Positions 17,954 to 26,437 of a DNA stretch of 56,452 nucleotides are shown here, one piece after another (within the stretch, counting starts at the first letter, position 1; every line of letters begins with the position of its first letter). Where the stretch lies: NCBI GenBank assembly GCA_002898575.1, contig BEHT01000023.1:1-56452 (forward strand), given 5' to 3'. The notes under the pieces were generated by a model, which saw nothing but the letters and a program-made list of their open reading frames with translations, ran no database searches and was not told where the DNA came from. The position numbers and the translations under genes were made by a program. Source of the DNA: a bacterium HR17. Its GTDB lineage: Bacteria > Armatimonadota > Fervidibacteria > Fervidibacterales > Fervidibacteraceae.

Positions 17954-18808
17954 ATGCGGCGGCGCGGGTTGGGACGGGGTTTGGATGCCCTGATCCCTAC
18001 CGAGCGAACGGAACCGATGACACCGACAGAAACGGTGACCATGGTGCCGGTTCATCTCATTCAACCCAACCCTTTTCAGCCCCGTCAAGAATTTCGGGAC
18101 GATGAACTGGAAGTTTTAGCGGCATCTATCAAGGCGCACGGTGTGTTGCAGCCGGTCGTCGTCCGCCTCAAAGACGGTCGCTACGAACTCATCGCCGGCG
18201 AGCGCCGCTGGCGTGCCGCGCAACGGGCAGGTTTAACGGAGATCCCGACCGTCGTCCGCCAATGCAGCGATGAAGAGATGCTCGCTTTAGCCCTGATTGA
18301 GAACCTGCAGCGGGAGGATTTGAACCCGTTGGAAGAAGCCCACGCCTACCGCGCCCTGATAGAGCAATTTGGGTTTACCCAAGAAGAAGTCGCCCGGCGC
18401 GTCGGAAAAAGCCGCGCCGCCGTCGCCAACACCTTGCGGCTGCTGCACTTGCCCGAACCTATCAAAAACGCCTTGCGTGAAGGGGTCATCACTGAGGGGC
18501 ATGCCCGCGCCCTGCTGGGGGCGCCGGATGAAGGCGTCATGGTGGAGGCGTTCCAAACGGTCGTTCGGCACCATTTGTCTGTTCGGCAAACTGAGGCGCT
18601 CGTTCGGCGTTTGACTCGCCCGCACCGCCGCCGCGCCGAACTTGACCCCCACATCCTTGCTCTCCAATCGCTGTTAGAAGAGCGGTTGCAGACACCGGTG
18701 CGCTTACGCCGAGGGCGCAAAGGGGGCGTCTTGGAAATTCGCTACTTTAGCGACGACGAACTGACCGCCCTCGTTCAGCGCCTTGTCGGCGAACTGCCCC
18801 CGCTTTGA
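17954..18808 (+). CDS. parB: ParB/Spo0J chromosome-partitioning protein
   Basis: 284 aa. Starts with the usual RRRGLGRGLDALIP. The CTP-binding ParB fold has GERRWRA (82-88) and ENLQRED (116-122), followed by the parS-binding HTH (about 130-165, 'FTQEEVARRVGKSRAAVANT'). It would load at parS sites and slide on DNA as a clamp. ParA, its usual partner, is not adjacent, and I saw no parS sequence in the window. It converges with dtd. Confidence 0.96.
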   Translation: MRRRGLGRGLDALIPTERTEPMTPTETVTMVPVHLIQPNPFQPRQEFRDDELEVLAASIKAHGVLQPVVVRLKDGRYELIAGERRWRAAQRAGLTEIPTVVRQCSDEEMLALALIENLQREDLNPLEEAHAYRALIEQFGFTQEEVARRVGKSRAAVANTLRLLHLPEPIKNALREGVITEGHARALLGAPDEGVMVEAFQTVVRHHLSVRQTEALVRRLTRPHRRRAELDPHILALQSLLEERLQTPVRLRRGRKGGVLEIRYFSDDELTALVQRLVGELPPL

Positions 18809-18843
18809 CTCCCCTGTAAAAGGTGCTCTGGGACGGTGCGGTG

Positions 18844-19293
18844 TTAAAATTGCCGCTGGCTGTCCAGCAGCAGGGTGACGGGTCCGTCGTTGACCGCGCC
18901 GACCGACATGTGGGCTTGAAAAACCCCTGTTTGCACCGGCACACCTTCCTCTGCCAGCAACGCGCAAAACCGTTCGTAAAGCGCTTGGGCGTGCGCAGGC
19001 GGTGCGGCATCGGTAAAGGAGGGGCGCCGCCCTTTGCGGCAATCGCCATACAAAGTAAAGTTGGAGACGATCAACGCTGCACCGCCCACCTCCAACAGTG
19101 AGCGGTTGAGTTTGCCCTCCGCGTCTTCAAAGATACGCAGGTGTGCGATTTTGGACGCTAAGTAACGGGCGTCGTCCTCAGTGTCTCGCTGTCCGACGCC
19201 GACGAAGACCAAGACGCCCGTGCCAATGCGGGCAACTTCCCGCCCGTCCACCTGCACCCACGCTTGTGTCACGCGTTGCACGACAGCCCGCAT
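18844..19293 (-). CDS. dtd: D-aminoacyl-tRNA deacylase
   Basis: 149 aa, normal length. Removes D-amino acids (and Gly) from tRNA. The cross-subunit Gly-cisPro motif lies in [11 protein letters not shown]. The SQ motif appears as [17 protein letters not shown], so Gln is replaced by Asn. ATG 19293 matches family starts; a longer frame upstream overlaps the divergent oxidoreductase and is rejected. The SD (GAGG) is far from the start, so translation may be weak. Confidence 0.94.
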   Translation of the reverse strand: MRAVVQRVTQAWVQVDGREVARIGTGVLVFVGVGQRDTEDDARYLASKIAHLRIFEDAEGKLNRSLLEVGGAALIVSNFTLYGDCRKGRRPSFTDAAPPAHAQALYERFCALLAEEGVPVQTGVFQAHMSVGAVNDGPVTLLLDSQRQF

Positions 19294-19395
19294 CTTGACA
19301 TCGCCTCGCGGCAAAAAGCGGCTTCGCGTCACCCTGACGACAGCGTTACCATTTTGGGGCGGTTGACACCCTGCCGCATCACGGGGGGACGGAGC

Positions 19396-20463
19396 ATGGA
19401 ACGATGGGGTATCGGCATCATCGGTGCCGGCGGCATCGCAGGCGCCCACGCCAGCGCGTGGCTGGCGTTCAGCGACGACTGCCACCTTGTCGCCTTTGCG
19501 GATATGGACGAGCGGAGAGCCCAAGAGCGCGCTGAACAGTTCGGCGCCGAAGCGTGGTATCGCGACCCCGAAGGTTTGCTGCGCCGTGACGACATCCACA
19601 TCGTCAGTATCTGCACGCCCCCGTTCAACCATGCCGAGTTAGCCATCGCTGCGTTGCAAGCGGGTAAACATGTCCTTGTGGAAAAGCCGATGTGCTGTAG
19701 TTTGGATGAAGCGGACCGTATGATCGCCGCTGCCGCTGAAGCGGAGCGTGTTTTGGGCGTCGTCTTTCAGTGGCGGTTCACCCCTGAATTTTTGCGGATG
19801 AAAGCCCTCTTGGACTCCGGCAAGTTGGGCAAGCCCATCCTTGTGCACATGGTTTCTTTCTGGTGGCGGACGGCGGATTATTTCCGCATCTGGTGGCGGG
19901 GCACTTGGGAACGCGAGTGTGGCGGCTCTGTGCTCAATCACGCCATCCATCACTTGGACTTCGTGCTGGGCTTAATGGGTGCGCCAGCGCGGGTCACGGC
20001 GGAAATGGGCGTTTTCGCCCACGAGATTGAAACCGAGGATGCGGCGGTCGCCGTCGTGCGCTTCGTCAACGGTGCGCTGGGCTCACTCGCTGCCAGCACT
20101 GCGACGCACCCCGAAGAGTATCGCATCGCCCTTTACGGCGAGTTGGGTTCGGTCGCCTTACCGTGGCGGCTGAACGCCGTTGACCCGCACTACCAAGATG
20201 AGTTGGACCGATGGCTGCGACAAATTCCCCGTCCTGAACATGGCGGACACGCCGCCGTCGTCGGCGACTTTTTGCACGCCGTCAAGACAGGCGGTCGTCC
20301 CGTCGTGGACGGACAAGAGGGGCGTCGGTCGGTGGAGTTGGCGACCGCCATCTACAAGTCCGCCATCACCCAACAGCCTGTCACCTTACCCCTTGAGCCC
20401 GACGACCCATTCTATACGAAGCAGGGGCTTATGGAAGCGGCAAAAGCCCGAACGCATCGCTGA
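19396..20463 (+). CDS. Gfo/Idh/MocA family NAD(P)-dependent oxidoreductase (1)
   Basis: 355 aa. N-terminal Rossmann fold with [12 protein letters not shown], then the family motif EKPMCCS. The C-terminal alpha/beta domain has the '[20 protein letters not shown]' region carrying the catalytic His. Such enzymes oxidise or epimerise sugars, inositols and related polyols. The ATG at 19396 gives the glycine motif right at the N-terminus. It is followed 62 bases later by a second member, suggesting a short carbohydrate operon. The substrate is unknown. Confidence 0.93.
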   Translation: MERWGIGIIGAGGIAGAHASAWLAFSDDCHLVAFADMDERRAQERAEQFGAEAWYRDPEGLLRRDDIHIVSICTPPFNHAELAIAALQAGKHVLVEKPMCCSLDEADRMIAAAAEAERVLGVVFQWRFTPEFLRMKALLDSGKLGKPILVHMVSFWWRTADYFRIWWRGTWERECGGSVLNHAIHHLDFVLGLMGAPARVTAEMGVFAHEIETEDAAVAVVRFVNGALGSLAASTATHPEEYRIALYGELGSVALPWRLNAVDPHYQDELDRWLRQIPRPEHGGHAAVVGDFLHAVKTGGRPVVDGQEGRRSVELATAIYKSAITQQPVTLPLEPDDPFYTKQGLMEAAKARTHR

Positions 20464-20525
20464 CGACAACCCCGCGTAAAGGGGACTTGCAACGCGGGCG
20501 AAGACCGGTGTAGGAGGTGCTCGCG

Positions 20526-21542
20526 ATGGCAGAACGCATTCGCGTGGCGCTCATCGGTTGCGGCGGTATCTCGCAGGCGCACGCCCGGGGTTACTTGCAG
20601 TCACCTGACTTGTTTGAAGTCGTCGCCTGCTGCGATGAGCGCAAAGAGTTGGCAGAAGAGCGGGCGCAGCAATTGGGGGCGACAGTTGTAGCGACCGACT
20701 ACCGTCAAGTCCTTGCCCGCGACGATGTGGACGCTGTTGACATTTGTTTGCCTCATCACTTGCACGCCGAAGTTGCCATCGCTGCCGCCGAAGCGGGCAA
20801 ACATGTGCTCGTGGAAAAACCCATCGCCAACACGCTGGACGACGCCGACGCAATGATCGCTGCCGCCCGAAAAGCGGGCGTCATCTTGATGGTGGCGCAC
20901 AACGAGCGTTACATGCCCGTTTACCGTAAGGCGAAGGAGTTGGTGGAGCAAGGCATTTTGGGGCGCCTCTTTTTGGCGCGCGCCGACCACAACCAGTTCG
21001 TCCGCGTCAACGACCGCCATTGGCTTTGGCGCAAAGCGACAGCAGGCGGCGGCGTCCTTATCGGTTCGGGCATCCACCGTGTGGACATTTTGCGCTGGAT
21101 CGTCGGTGACATCGTGCGGGTGTGGCATCGGCAAACCCTCGTGCCCGAACGCTTCAGCGACGAAGTGGAGGCGGCGTCGGTGACGATTTTTGAGTTCGCC
21201 GACGGCGCCATCGGTGAACTGACCTGCACCTGGACGGCTTACGCCGCGCCGACAGCGCCGTGGTATGAGTTGCTATGGCTTTACGGGACGGATGGCAGTT
21301 TGCACAATGTCGGCGGGTTGTTCGTCGCCAGCGAAAAATTGCCCGAAGGACAGGGCAAGTTCGTGCAAATCCCGCTGCCCAACGAGGACAGTTTCGTCAA
21401 CGAAATTCGCCACTTCGGCGAATGCGTCCGTGACGGCAAAACACCGTTGACCAGTGGCGAAGAGGGGCGCAAAAGTTTGGCGGTCGTCATCGCCGCTTAC
21501 CAAGCCGCGCAGACGGGTGAAGGCGTTAGTGTGCCGGCGTGA
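20526..21542 (+). CDS. Gfo/Idh/MocA family NAD(P)-dependent oxidoreductase (2)
   Basis: 338 aa. Same architecture as its neighbour: ALIGCGGISQAHARGY at the N-terminus, EKPIAN for the EKP motif, and a 'GGGVLIGSGIHRVDILRW' catalytic region. ATG 20526 is preferred to the one at 20517 because TAGGAGGTG lies just upstream. The two enzymes differ clearly in sequence, so a recent duplication is unlikely. They may act in succession on one sugar, but no kinase, isomerase or transporter sits beside them. Confidence 0.93.
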   Translation: MAERIRVALIGCGGISQAHARGYLQSPDLFEVVACCDERKELAEERAQQLGATVVATDYRQVLARDDVDAVDICLPHHLHAEVAIAAAEAGKHVLVEKPIANTLDDADAMIAAARKAGVILMVAHNERYMPVYRKAKELVEQGILGRLFLARADHNQFVRVNDRHWLWRKATAGGGVLIGSGIHRVDILRWIVGDIVRVWHRQTLVPERFSDEVEAASVTIFEFADGAIGELTCTWTAYAAPTAPWYELLWLYGTDGSLHNVGGLFVASEKLPEGQGKFVQIPLPNEDSFVNEIRHFGECVRDGKTPLTSGEEGRKSLAVVIAAYQAAQTGEGVSVPA

Positions 21543-21668
21543 AGGCAAGGGGGGCAACGGCGCCCGGAACCATCAAGCGCGTTTGACGCTCAGGATCGTG
21601 GAGCGCAAGCCGCAAAAACCCATGCAGCCCCAAGCAGCCACGACGCACGCACAAGAGGGGGGAAAGGG

Positions 21669-22631
21669 ATGCGTCGTTCAGTGGTCAGTCTCGTTTGCGG
21701 CGTTGTCATCGCCAGTGGGTTGCTGGCAGCGATGGGGATGTGGCGGGGCGCAGCGTTGCGAGCGGGCGTGCCTGTGTTTTGCTACCACGACATCGCCCCG
21801 ATACCGACTAACGCGATGACGACAACGCCCGCTGTTTTTGAAGCCCACCTGCGTTGGCTGCAGCAAAACGGCTTCAAAACGCTGACGCTGGCGGAACTGC
21901 AAAAGTTTTTGCAGGGCGAAGAGCGATTGGGGTGCCCCGCTGTCATGTTGACTTTTGACGACGGTTACGAAGGCGTTTACACTTACGCCTACCGGCTGTT
22001 GAAACGCTATGGCTATCACGGCGTCATCTTTCAGGTCGTCGGCAAAGTGAATGCGCCCCATCACTTGACTTGGACACAGTTGCGGGAAATGGTGGACAGC
22101 GGCGTGATGGAAGTCGGTGTCCACGCCTACGCGCTGCATTGCTCGTTGACGGCGTTGTTGAGCAAGTCGCCCAACCCTGTCGTGACGCTAAAGCGGATCG
22201 CCGATGACTGGACGAAGGCTAAATGGTTGCTGCACCAAAACTTGGGTGTGCCCATCAAAGCGCTGGCGTATCCGCAGGGCGATTATGACGAGGTGCTAAC
22301 GGCGCTGGCGAAATCGCTGGGATTTGATCTGCTGTTCACGACGGACTTTGGCGTCAACTGGTTCGGGCAGGGCACGGACGCCATCAAACGCATCGGCACC
22401 TCATCGGAGCGCGTGGATGTAGCCCGCCTGCGCCTCAAGTTGTGGCGGGCACATTTCTTCGCTTGGGACGGGAGACCACCTTTGTCCGTGCCGCTCATCG
22501 CGCGCCAACCGCGTCACTTGCGCCCCGCGGCGAAACAGCACTCCACGCACAAGGCAGCGACGGCAAATTTTAGAAAGGGGAGCGCGTGTGCCGATAGAAC
22601 AAACAGCGGTGTGGGTGCGGCAAAATGCTGA
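21669..22631 (+). CDS. Polysaccharide deacetylase (NodB/CE4 family)
   Basis: 320 aa. An N-terminal signal or anchor helix (about 4-25) precedes PVFCYHDIAP. TFDDGY (95-100) is the CE4 motif 1. The metal His pair is H152 and H157 in GVHAYALH, a variant of HTxxH. It would remove N-acetyl groups from a cell-surface glycan outside the membrane. ATG has GGGGGGAAAGG upstream. The last ~65 residues are basic and low in conservation, and overlap the next gene's upstream region. Confidence 0.9.
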   Translation: MRRSVVSLVCGVVIASGLLAAMGMWRGAALRAGVPVFCYHDIAPIPTNAMTTTPAVFEAHLRWLQQNGFKTLTLAELQKFLQGEERLGCPAVMLTFDDGYEGVYTYAYRLLKRYGYHGVIFQVVGKVNAPHHLTWTQLREMVDSGVMEVGVHAYALHCSLTALLSKSPNPVVTLKRIADDWTKAKWLLHQNLGVPIKALAYPQGDYDEVLTALAKSLGFDLLFTTDFGVNWFGQGTDAIKRIGTSSERVDVARLRLKLWRAHFFAWDGRPPLSVPLIARQPRHLRPAAKQHSTHKAATANFRKGSACADRTNSGVGAAKC

Positions 22632-22656
22632 AGGTGAAACGGAAAGGATGCCCGCC

Positions 22657-23433
22657 ATGCGATATGCGCTGACCCTTTGCGCGGCGGTCGCTTTAGTTCC
22701 TGCACCATCAGCGGTCGGGCAAGTCAGTTACACTTACGGCGCGCGGGTGCTGGGGGCGCGGGTGCATTACATCGTTGTGAATATGGCTGCCGAAGGCGTT
22801 CAAGTCACGCCTGTCTATGTCCCTGGCGGGGCGCCGTTCAGCCGCATGGTCGCTGCCTATCGCCCCTTGGTCGCCATCAACGGGACTTTCTTTCACCTGA
22901 GGACAAGACGCCCCATCGGGGACATCGTCATCGGCGGCACCCATGTCCATCAGGGTAAACTCCGCACGGCGCTTGTCGTGCAAGGTCCGTTTGCGACCAT
23001 CACGACGGTGCCGTTAGGTGCGGATTTGACGGGGCGCATTGATGCGCTGCTGGCGTGCGGACCGCGCTTGCTGACGAACGGGCGCGTCACGGTTTACCCG
23101 CGTGCGGAGGGATTTCGCGACCCACGCCTGTTTCGCCCCGCCCGCCGCAGCGTGTTAGGCATCACGCGAGGGGGCAAATTAGTGTTGGCGGTCATCATCA
23201 CGCCTGTCACACTGAGCAAAGCCGCCCGCATCATGAAGGCGTTGGGTTGTGTGGACGCGATGAACTTGGACGGGGGCGGTTCGTCGGCGCTTTACTGTGC
23301 GGGGCGTTACTTTGTCCGACCGACACGCCCGTTGGTGACGGCGTTGATGGTGGTGCGGACACCGACGATGCAAACGGTTGGGTTATCCAGCGGTGGTGGA
23401 GATGGACGAAGCGCTGTGGGAACGACTAATTGA
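22657..23433 (+). CDS. Exported phosphodiester glycosidase (NAGPA domain) protein
   Basis: 258 aa. A signal peptide of about 22 residues (MRYALTLCAAVALVPAPSAVG) would end near VGQ. The mature part has 'LVAINGTFFHL', 'GPRLLTNG', 'RRSVLGITRGGKLVLAVI' and MNLDGGGSSALY, all typical of the NAGPA/DUF2233 family that cleaves phosphodiester-linked sugars. ATG 22657 has GGAAAGG at a normal distance; ATG 22648 is the alternative. With the deacetylase just upstream it suggests cell-envelope glycan work. It overlaps cdd by 32 bases. Confidence 0.87.
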   Translation: MRYALTLCAAVALVPAPSAVGQVSYTYGARVLGARVHYIVVNMAAEGVQVTPVYVPGGAPFSRMVAAYRPLVAINGTFFHLRTRRPIGDIVIGGTHVHQGKLRTALVVQGPFATITTVPLGADLTGRIDALLACGPRLLTNGRVTVYPRAEGFRDPRLFRPARRSVLGITRGGKLVLAVIITPVTLSKAARIMKALGCVDAMNLDGGGSSALYCAGRYFVRPTRPLVTALMVVRTPTMQTVGLSSGGGDGRSAVGTTN

Positions 23434-23797
23434 AGCGGCTCAGACAGCGCGCCGACACGCTCACGCTCCTTATTCGGGTTGGCAGTTTGGCGCAGCGCTG
23501 TTGGGGAAATCAGGGCGCATCCATGTCGGCTGCAATGTGGAAAACGCGTCTTACGGACTGACGGTTTGCGCGGAACGGGTAGCAGTGTTCGCCGCAGTCG
23601 TGGCGGGCGAAAGGGCATTCGCGGCGATGGTCGTGGCGGGCAAAAGTGCGGAGACCTCCTTCCCCTGCGGGGCGTGCCGGCAAGTGCTGGCGGAGTTTTG
23701 CGATGACTTACCCCTGTTGCTGATCGGTGAAGACGGGTCGCGGTTGACGACCTCCCTTGCCGTCTTGTTGCCTCACGCTTTTCGTCTGCGGCAATAA
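23402..23797 (+). CDS. cdd: Cytidine deaminase
   Basis: 131 aa, the homotetrameric size. Zinc ligands and catalytic Glu lie in CAE (56-58) and PCGACRQ (88-94); HAPYSGWQFGAAL (21-33) is the substrate region. Converts cytidine and deoxycytidine to uridine forms. The start lies inside the 3' end of the NAGPA-type gene, so translation may be coupled. An in-frame start at 23378 adds eight weakly matching residues and is not preferred. Confidence 0.95.
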   Translation: MDEALWERLIEAAQTARRHAHAPYSGWQFGAALLGKSGRIHVGCNVENASYGLTVCAERVAVFAAVVAGERAFAAMVVAGKSAETSFPCGACRQVLAEFCDDLPLLLIGEDGSRLTTSLAVLLPHAFRLRQ

Positions 23798-23819
23798 CGC
23801 TTTTCCGAACGGTGCGCCG

Positions 23820-24482
23820 CTACTTGGCGATGATGCCCGTGCGAGACGCCCACAAGGTCAAATCCAATTCGTCGGGGTCAATACCGACTTGTCGGGCAAA
23901 AGCGAGGTAGCGTTGCTCGGTGTCCCGATAGCGTTGACGGGTCGTTGGAGGCTTGGCGCTGTCCAGAACGCCGAAGGCGTGTAGGCTGCGCAAAATGTGT
24001 TTGTCCAAGATGGCGTAACCGCGAAACCCGATGTTGCGCAAAAAATGCGACGCTTCTTTGTAGCCGATGCCGCGAAAGTGGGTCACGCAGGCATCGCGAC
24101 GCGCCTGCGGGTCGGTAAATTGGCTCAGCCAGTCGCGCAAACGCCCGTTGAGTTCGCGGGCGACGAAGTCGCGCACCGCAACGATGTAACGCGCCCGCGC
24201 TATCGGGTAGAGGTGAAAGCGGATGCGTTCCGCCATTTCTTCAGCGGTCGCCGTCCAAAGGACGGGGCGCAGCGCTTCCACGCCCTGCACGCCCATTAGC
24301 GCCGAGGCACCTGCTGTCAAGATGCAGAAGACCAACTCTTCAAAAACGGCGTTATCGCCCCGCTCCCAAGTGGCGCGGAACTCGTCGAGGCGGCGCAGCA
24401 CCAACGAGCGGATGCGAGCGTGATAAACGCGCAAATCGTCCACTGTCTGCAGTGTTGCCTTGCCAACCCTGAAGATTTCCAT
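23820..24482 (-). CDS. 8-oxoguanine DNA glycosylase/AP lyase, Ogg2 type
   Basis: 220 aa. Helix-hairpin-helix glycosylase of the Ogg2 (archaeal-type) group: GIGYKEASHFLRN (138-150) has the catalytic Lys142, and AILDKHILR (157-165) the Asp160. It lacks the N-terminal domain of Ogg1 and has no Fe-S cysteine loop of endonuclease III. It would excise 8-oxoG and nick the abasic site. ATG 24482 has GAAGG upstream. This form is typical of archaea and some thermophilic bacteria, hinting at old lateral transfer. Confidence 0.88.
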   Translation of the reverse strand: MEIFRVGKATLQTVDDLRVYHARIRSLVLRRLDEFRATWERGDNAVFEELVFCILTAGASALMGVQGVEALRPVLWTATAEEMAERIRFHLYPIARARYIVAVRDFVARELNGRLRDWLSQFTDPQARRDACVTHFRGIGYKEASHFLRNIGFRGYAILDKHILRSLHAFGVLDSAKPPTTRQRYRDTEQRYLAFARQVGIDPDELDLTLWASRTGIIAK

Positions 24483-24548
24483 TTTTCCCTTCACCGGCTC
24501 TCAAAAGTTAGCAGCGATACCTGCCAGATGGCACTGCGTTATCTTTGT

Positions 24549-24570
24549 GGCGGTGCGGAGATGCACCGCC
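24549..24570. repeat. Isolated hairpin resembling a degenerate repeat arm
   Basis: GGCGGTGC-GGAGAT-GCACCGCC is a perfect 8-bp stem, with GAGCCCTCCGA about 20 bases later, like the tail of the dispersed repeat. It may be a decayed copy. It lies in the 194-base gap between the divergent glycosylase and MEMO1-like genes. Confidence 0.45.
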
Positions 24571-24676
24571 CGAAAACACGACGAGCCCTCCGATCAGAGT
24601 GGGCATGACAGCGTGCTGCGGCGTGCCGGCAAGGCGCGCCAAAACGGTGTGGAACAACGCAGTGGGAGGTGCTGCG

Positions 24677-25894
24677 ATGGACGAGCGACCGAAGTTGCGG
24701 GCAGTTGACCTTACGCCCGTGCCGATGGACGGGCAGGTGCGGTTCGCCCTCCGCGACCCGTTAGGCATCAGCGAGCGCGTCTTGTTGCTGACAACGCCGG
24801 CGGTGTTGGTGGCGAGTTTATTAGACGGCACACGGACGCTGCGGGAAGTCCAAGTAGATTTCTTCCGCCAGACCGGCACACTGCTCATGAGCGAGCAGAT
24901 TGAGGAGCTGGTGCGCCAGTTAGACGAGAGTTTGTTGCTGGACAACGAGCGGTTTCGGCAAGCACTGGACGCCGCAGTGAGGGCGTTCCGCCAGATGCCC
25001 GTGCGCCCGGCGGTGCTGGCGGGCAGCGTTTACCCTGACGACCCACAGCAACTGCGGGCATTTTTGGACAATTTCTTTGTCGCGCCGGACGGTCCCGGTC
25101 GTCCCGGAGGGCAGCGTTACGAGCGCCCGTTGCGGCTGGTCATCGCCCCGCACATTGATTTGCGCCGGGGCGGCGTCACTTACGCGTGGGCTTACAAAGA
25201 GGTCGCCGAAGCGCCCGCCCCCAGCCTGTTTGTCATCTTGGGCATCGCCCACCAACCGACCCAGCGTCTGTTCGTCGCCACATGCAAGGACTTCGCCACC
25301 CCGCTGGGCGTCGCCCGCACTGACACGGCGTTTTTGCGGGACCTGCAAGACCGCTATCCCTTTGACCTGTTCGCGGACGAGTTTGCCCATCGTCAAGAGC
25401 ACTCAGTGGAGTTACAGGTCGTCTGGCTGCAGCATCTGTTTGGTGAGGTGCGGATCGTGCCCATCCTTTGTGCGGGCTTTGAGCACCTGCTGGCACCAGA
25501 CCAGTCACCGATGGCGCTGGACGAGGTGCGAGCGTTTGTGGCAGCGTTACGAGCGACTTTGACGGCGTGGGGTGCACCGGTCACACTGATTGCCAGCGTG
25601 GATTTAAGCCATTGGGGGCAACGGTTCGGCGACCAACCGCTAACGCCAGCCACTTTGCACTGGTTGGCGGCGGAGGACCGACGGTTCCTGCAGCGCGTCG
25701 CCGACGGCGATGCCGACGGGGCGTTCGCCCTGCTCCATGCCGAGCGCAACCTCCGGCGGGTGGACGCTTACCCCGCCGTTTATGTCGCTTTGCGCGCTTT
25801 AGAGGCACCGCGCGGGACGGTGCGACACTACGGACAATCGCTGGAGGGACACGGGGAATCAGTCGTGACTTTCGGTGCCGTCACGGTCCCTTAG
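24677..25894 (+). CDS. MEMO1-family protein (AmmeMemoRadiSam B) with N-terminal wHTH-like domain
   Basis: 405 aa. The C-terminal part (about 120-405) is the MEMO1 fold, related to extradiol dioxygenases: 'VLAGSVYPDD', 'IAPHIDLRRGG', 'RQEHSVELQVVWLQHLFG' and 'IASVDLSHWGQ' carry its conserved His residues. The first ~100 residues read as a PqqD-like winged helix ('LLLTTPAVLVASLLDGTRTL', then 'LVRQLDESLLLDNERF'). ATG 24677 has GGGAGGTG. The usual AmmeMemoRadiSam partners (AMMECR1-like protein and radical-SAM enzyme) are not nearby. Function is unknown; the systems have been proposed to be metal-dependent oxidising modules. Confidence 0.88.
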   Translation: MDERPKLRAVDLTPVPMDGQVRFALRDPLGISERVLLLTTPAVLVASLLDGTRTLREVQVDFFRQTGTLLMSEQIEELVRQLDESLLLDNERFRQALDAAVRAFRQMPVRPAVLAGSVYPDDPQQLRAFLDNFFVAPDGPGRPGGQRYERPLRLVIAPHIDLRRGGVTYAWAYKEVAEAPAPSLFVILGIAHQPTQRLFVATCKDFATPLGVARTDTAFLRDLQDRYPFDLFADEFAHRQEHSVELQVVWLQHLFGEVRIVPILCAGFEHLLAPDQSPMALDEVRAFVAALRATLTAWGAPVTLIASVDLSHWGQRFGDQPLTPATLHWLAAEDRRFLQRVADGDADGAFALLHAERNLRRVDAYPAVYVALRALEAPRGTVRHYGQSLEGHGESVVTFGAVTVP

Positions 25895-25921
25895 CCCAAA
25901 AGCGCTTGTTGGGAACGACTT

Positions 25922-26368
25922 TCAGCCTTTAGCGACCCGCTCAAAGACTTCCTTGAGGGCGTCCAAGTAAGCCTGAATGGTGTTGAGCCCCCACAAATCG
26001 CGCCGCAGTTCATCCAAGGTCACATCGCCGATTTGGGTAATGGGGTCACCTAACGGCTTGATGAACTTGGCTTTGATGACCGTCAGGTGCTCGCGCCGAC
26101 CGGTGCGGGTGACAAAACTTTCTTTGTTAAGCGTGCCGATGACCAGCAACCGTGACCCCTGTCGGACGAATTGGGCGCACTGCTCCGCCAACGGTCCGTA
26201 GACATCCACCAAAAACAAGTCGGAGATCGGCTCTCCGTTGGCTTTGAAGAACGGGCGAGCCACCTCCATGCTGAACTCGGCTTTGACGACCCCCGACGGA
26301 CGCCGTCGCAAGACTGCGTCCTTTGTGGCGATACCGGTAACCATGATGAAATTGATGTCCGCCACCAT
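25922..26368 (-). CDS. Single-stranded DNA-binding (SSB-like) OB-fold protein
   Basis: 148 aa. OB-fold pattern of SSB/PriB: 'NFIMVTGIATKDAVLRRRPS', 'FSMEVARPF', 'DLFLVDVYGPLAEQCAQFVR', 'GSRLLVIGTLN'. The usual acidic C-terminal tip (DDDIPF-like), which recruits repair proteins, is absent; instead an amphipathic helix ends in VFERVAKG. It may be a second, specialised SSB. ATG has AAGGAGGGG upstream. It lies just downstream of mtaB on the same strand. Confidence 0.72.
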   Translation of the reverse strand: MVADINFIMVTGIATKDAVLRRRPSGVVKAEFSMEVARPFFKANGEPISDLFLVDVYGPLAEQCAQFVRQGSRLLVIGTLNKESFVTRTGRREHLTVIKAKFIKPLGDPITQIGDVTLDELRRDLWGLNTIQAYLDALKEVFERVAKG

Positions 26369-26437
26369 GACGAAACACCCCTCCTTGTGTCCACCGCCAG
26401 CGCCTGCCGTCGGTTGCGCACCGCTGTAAGGACTTGG

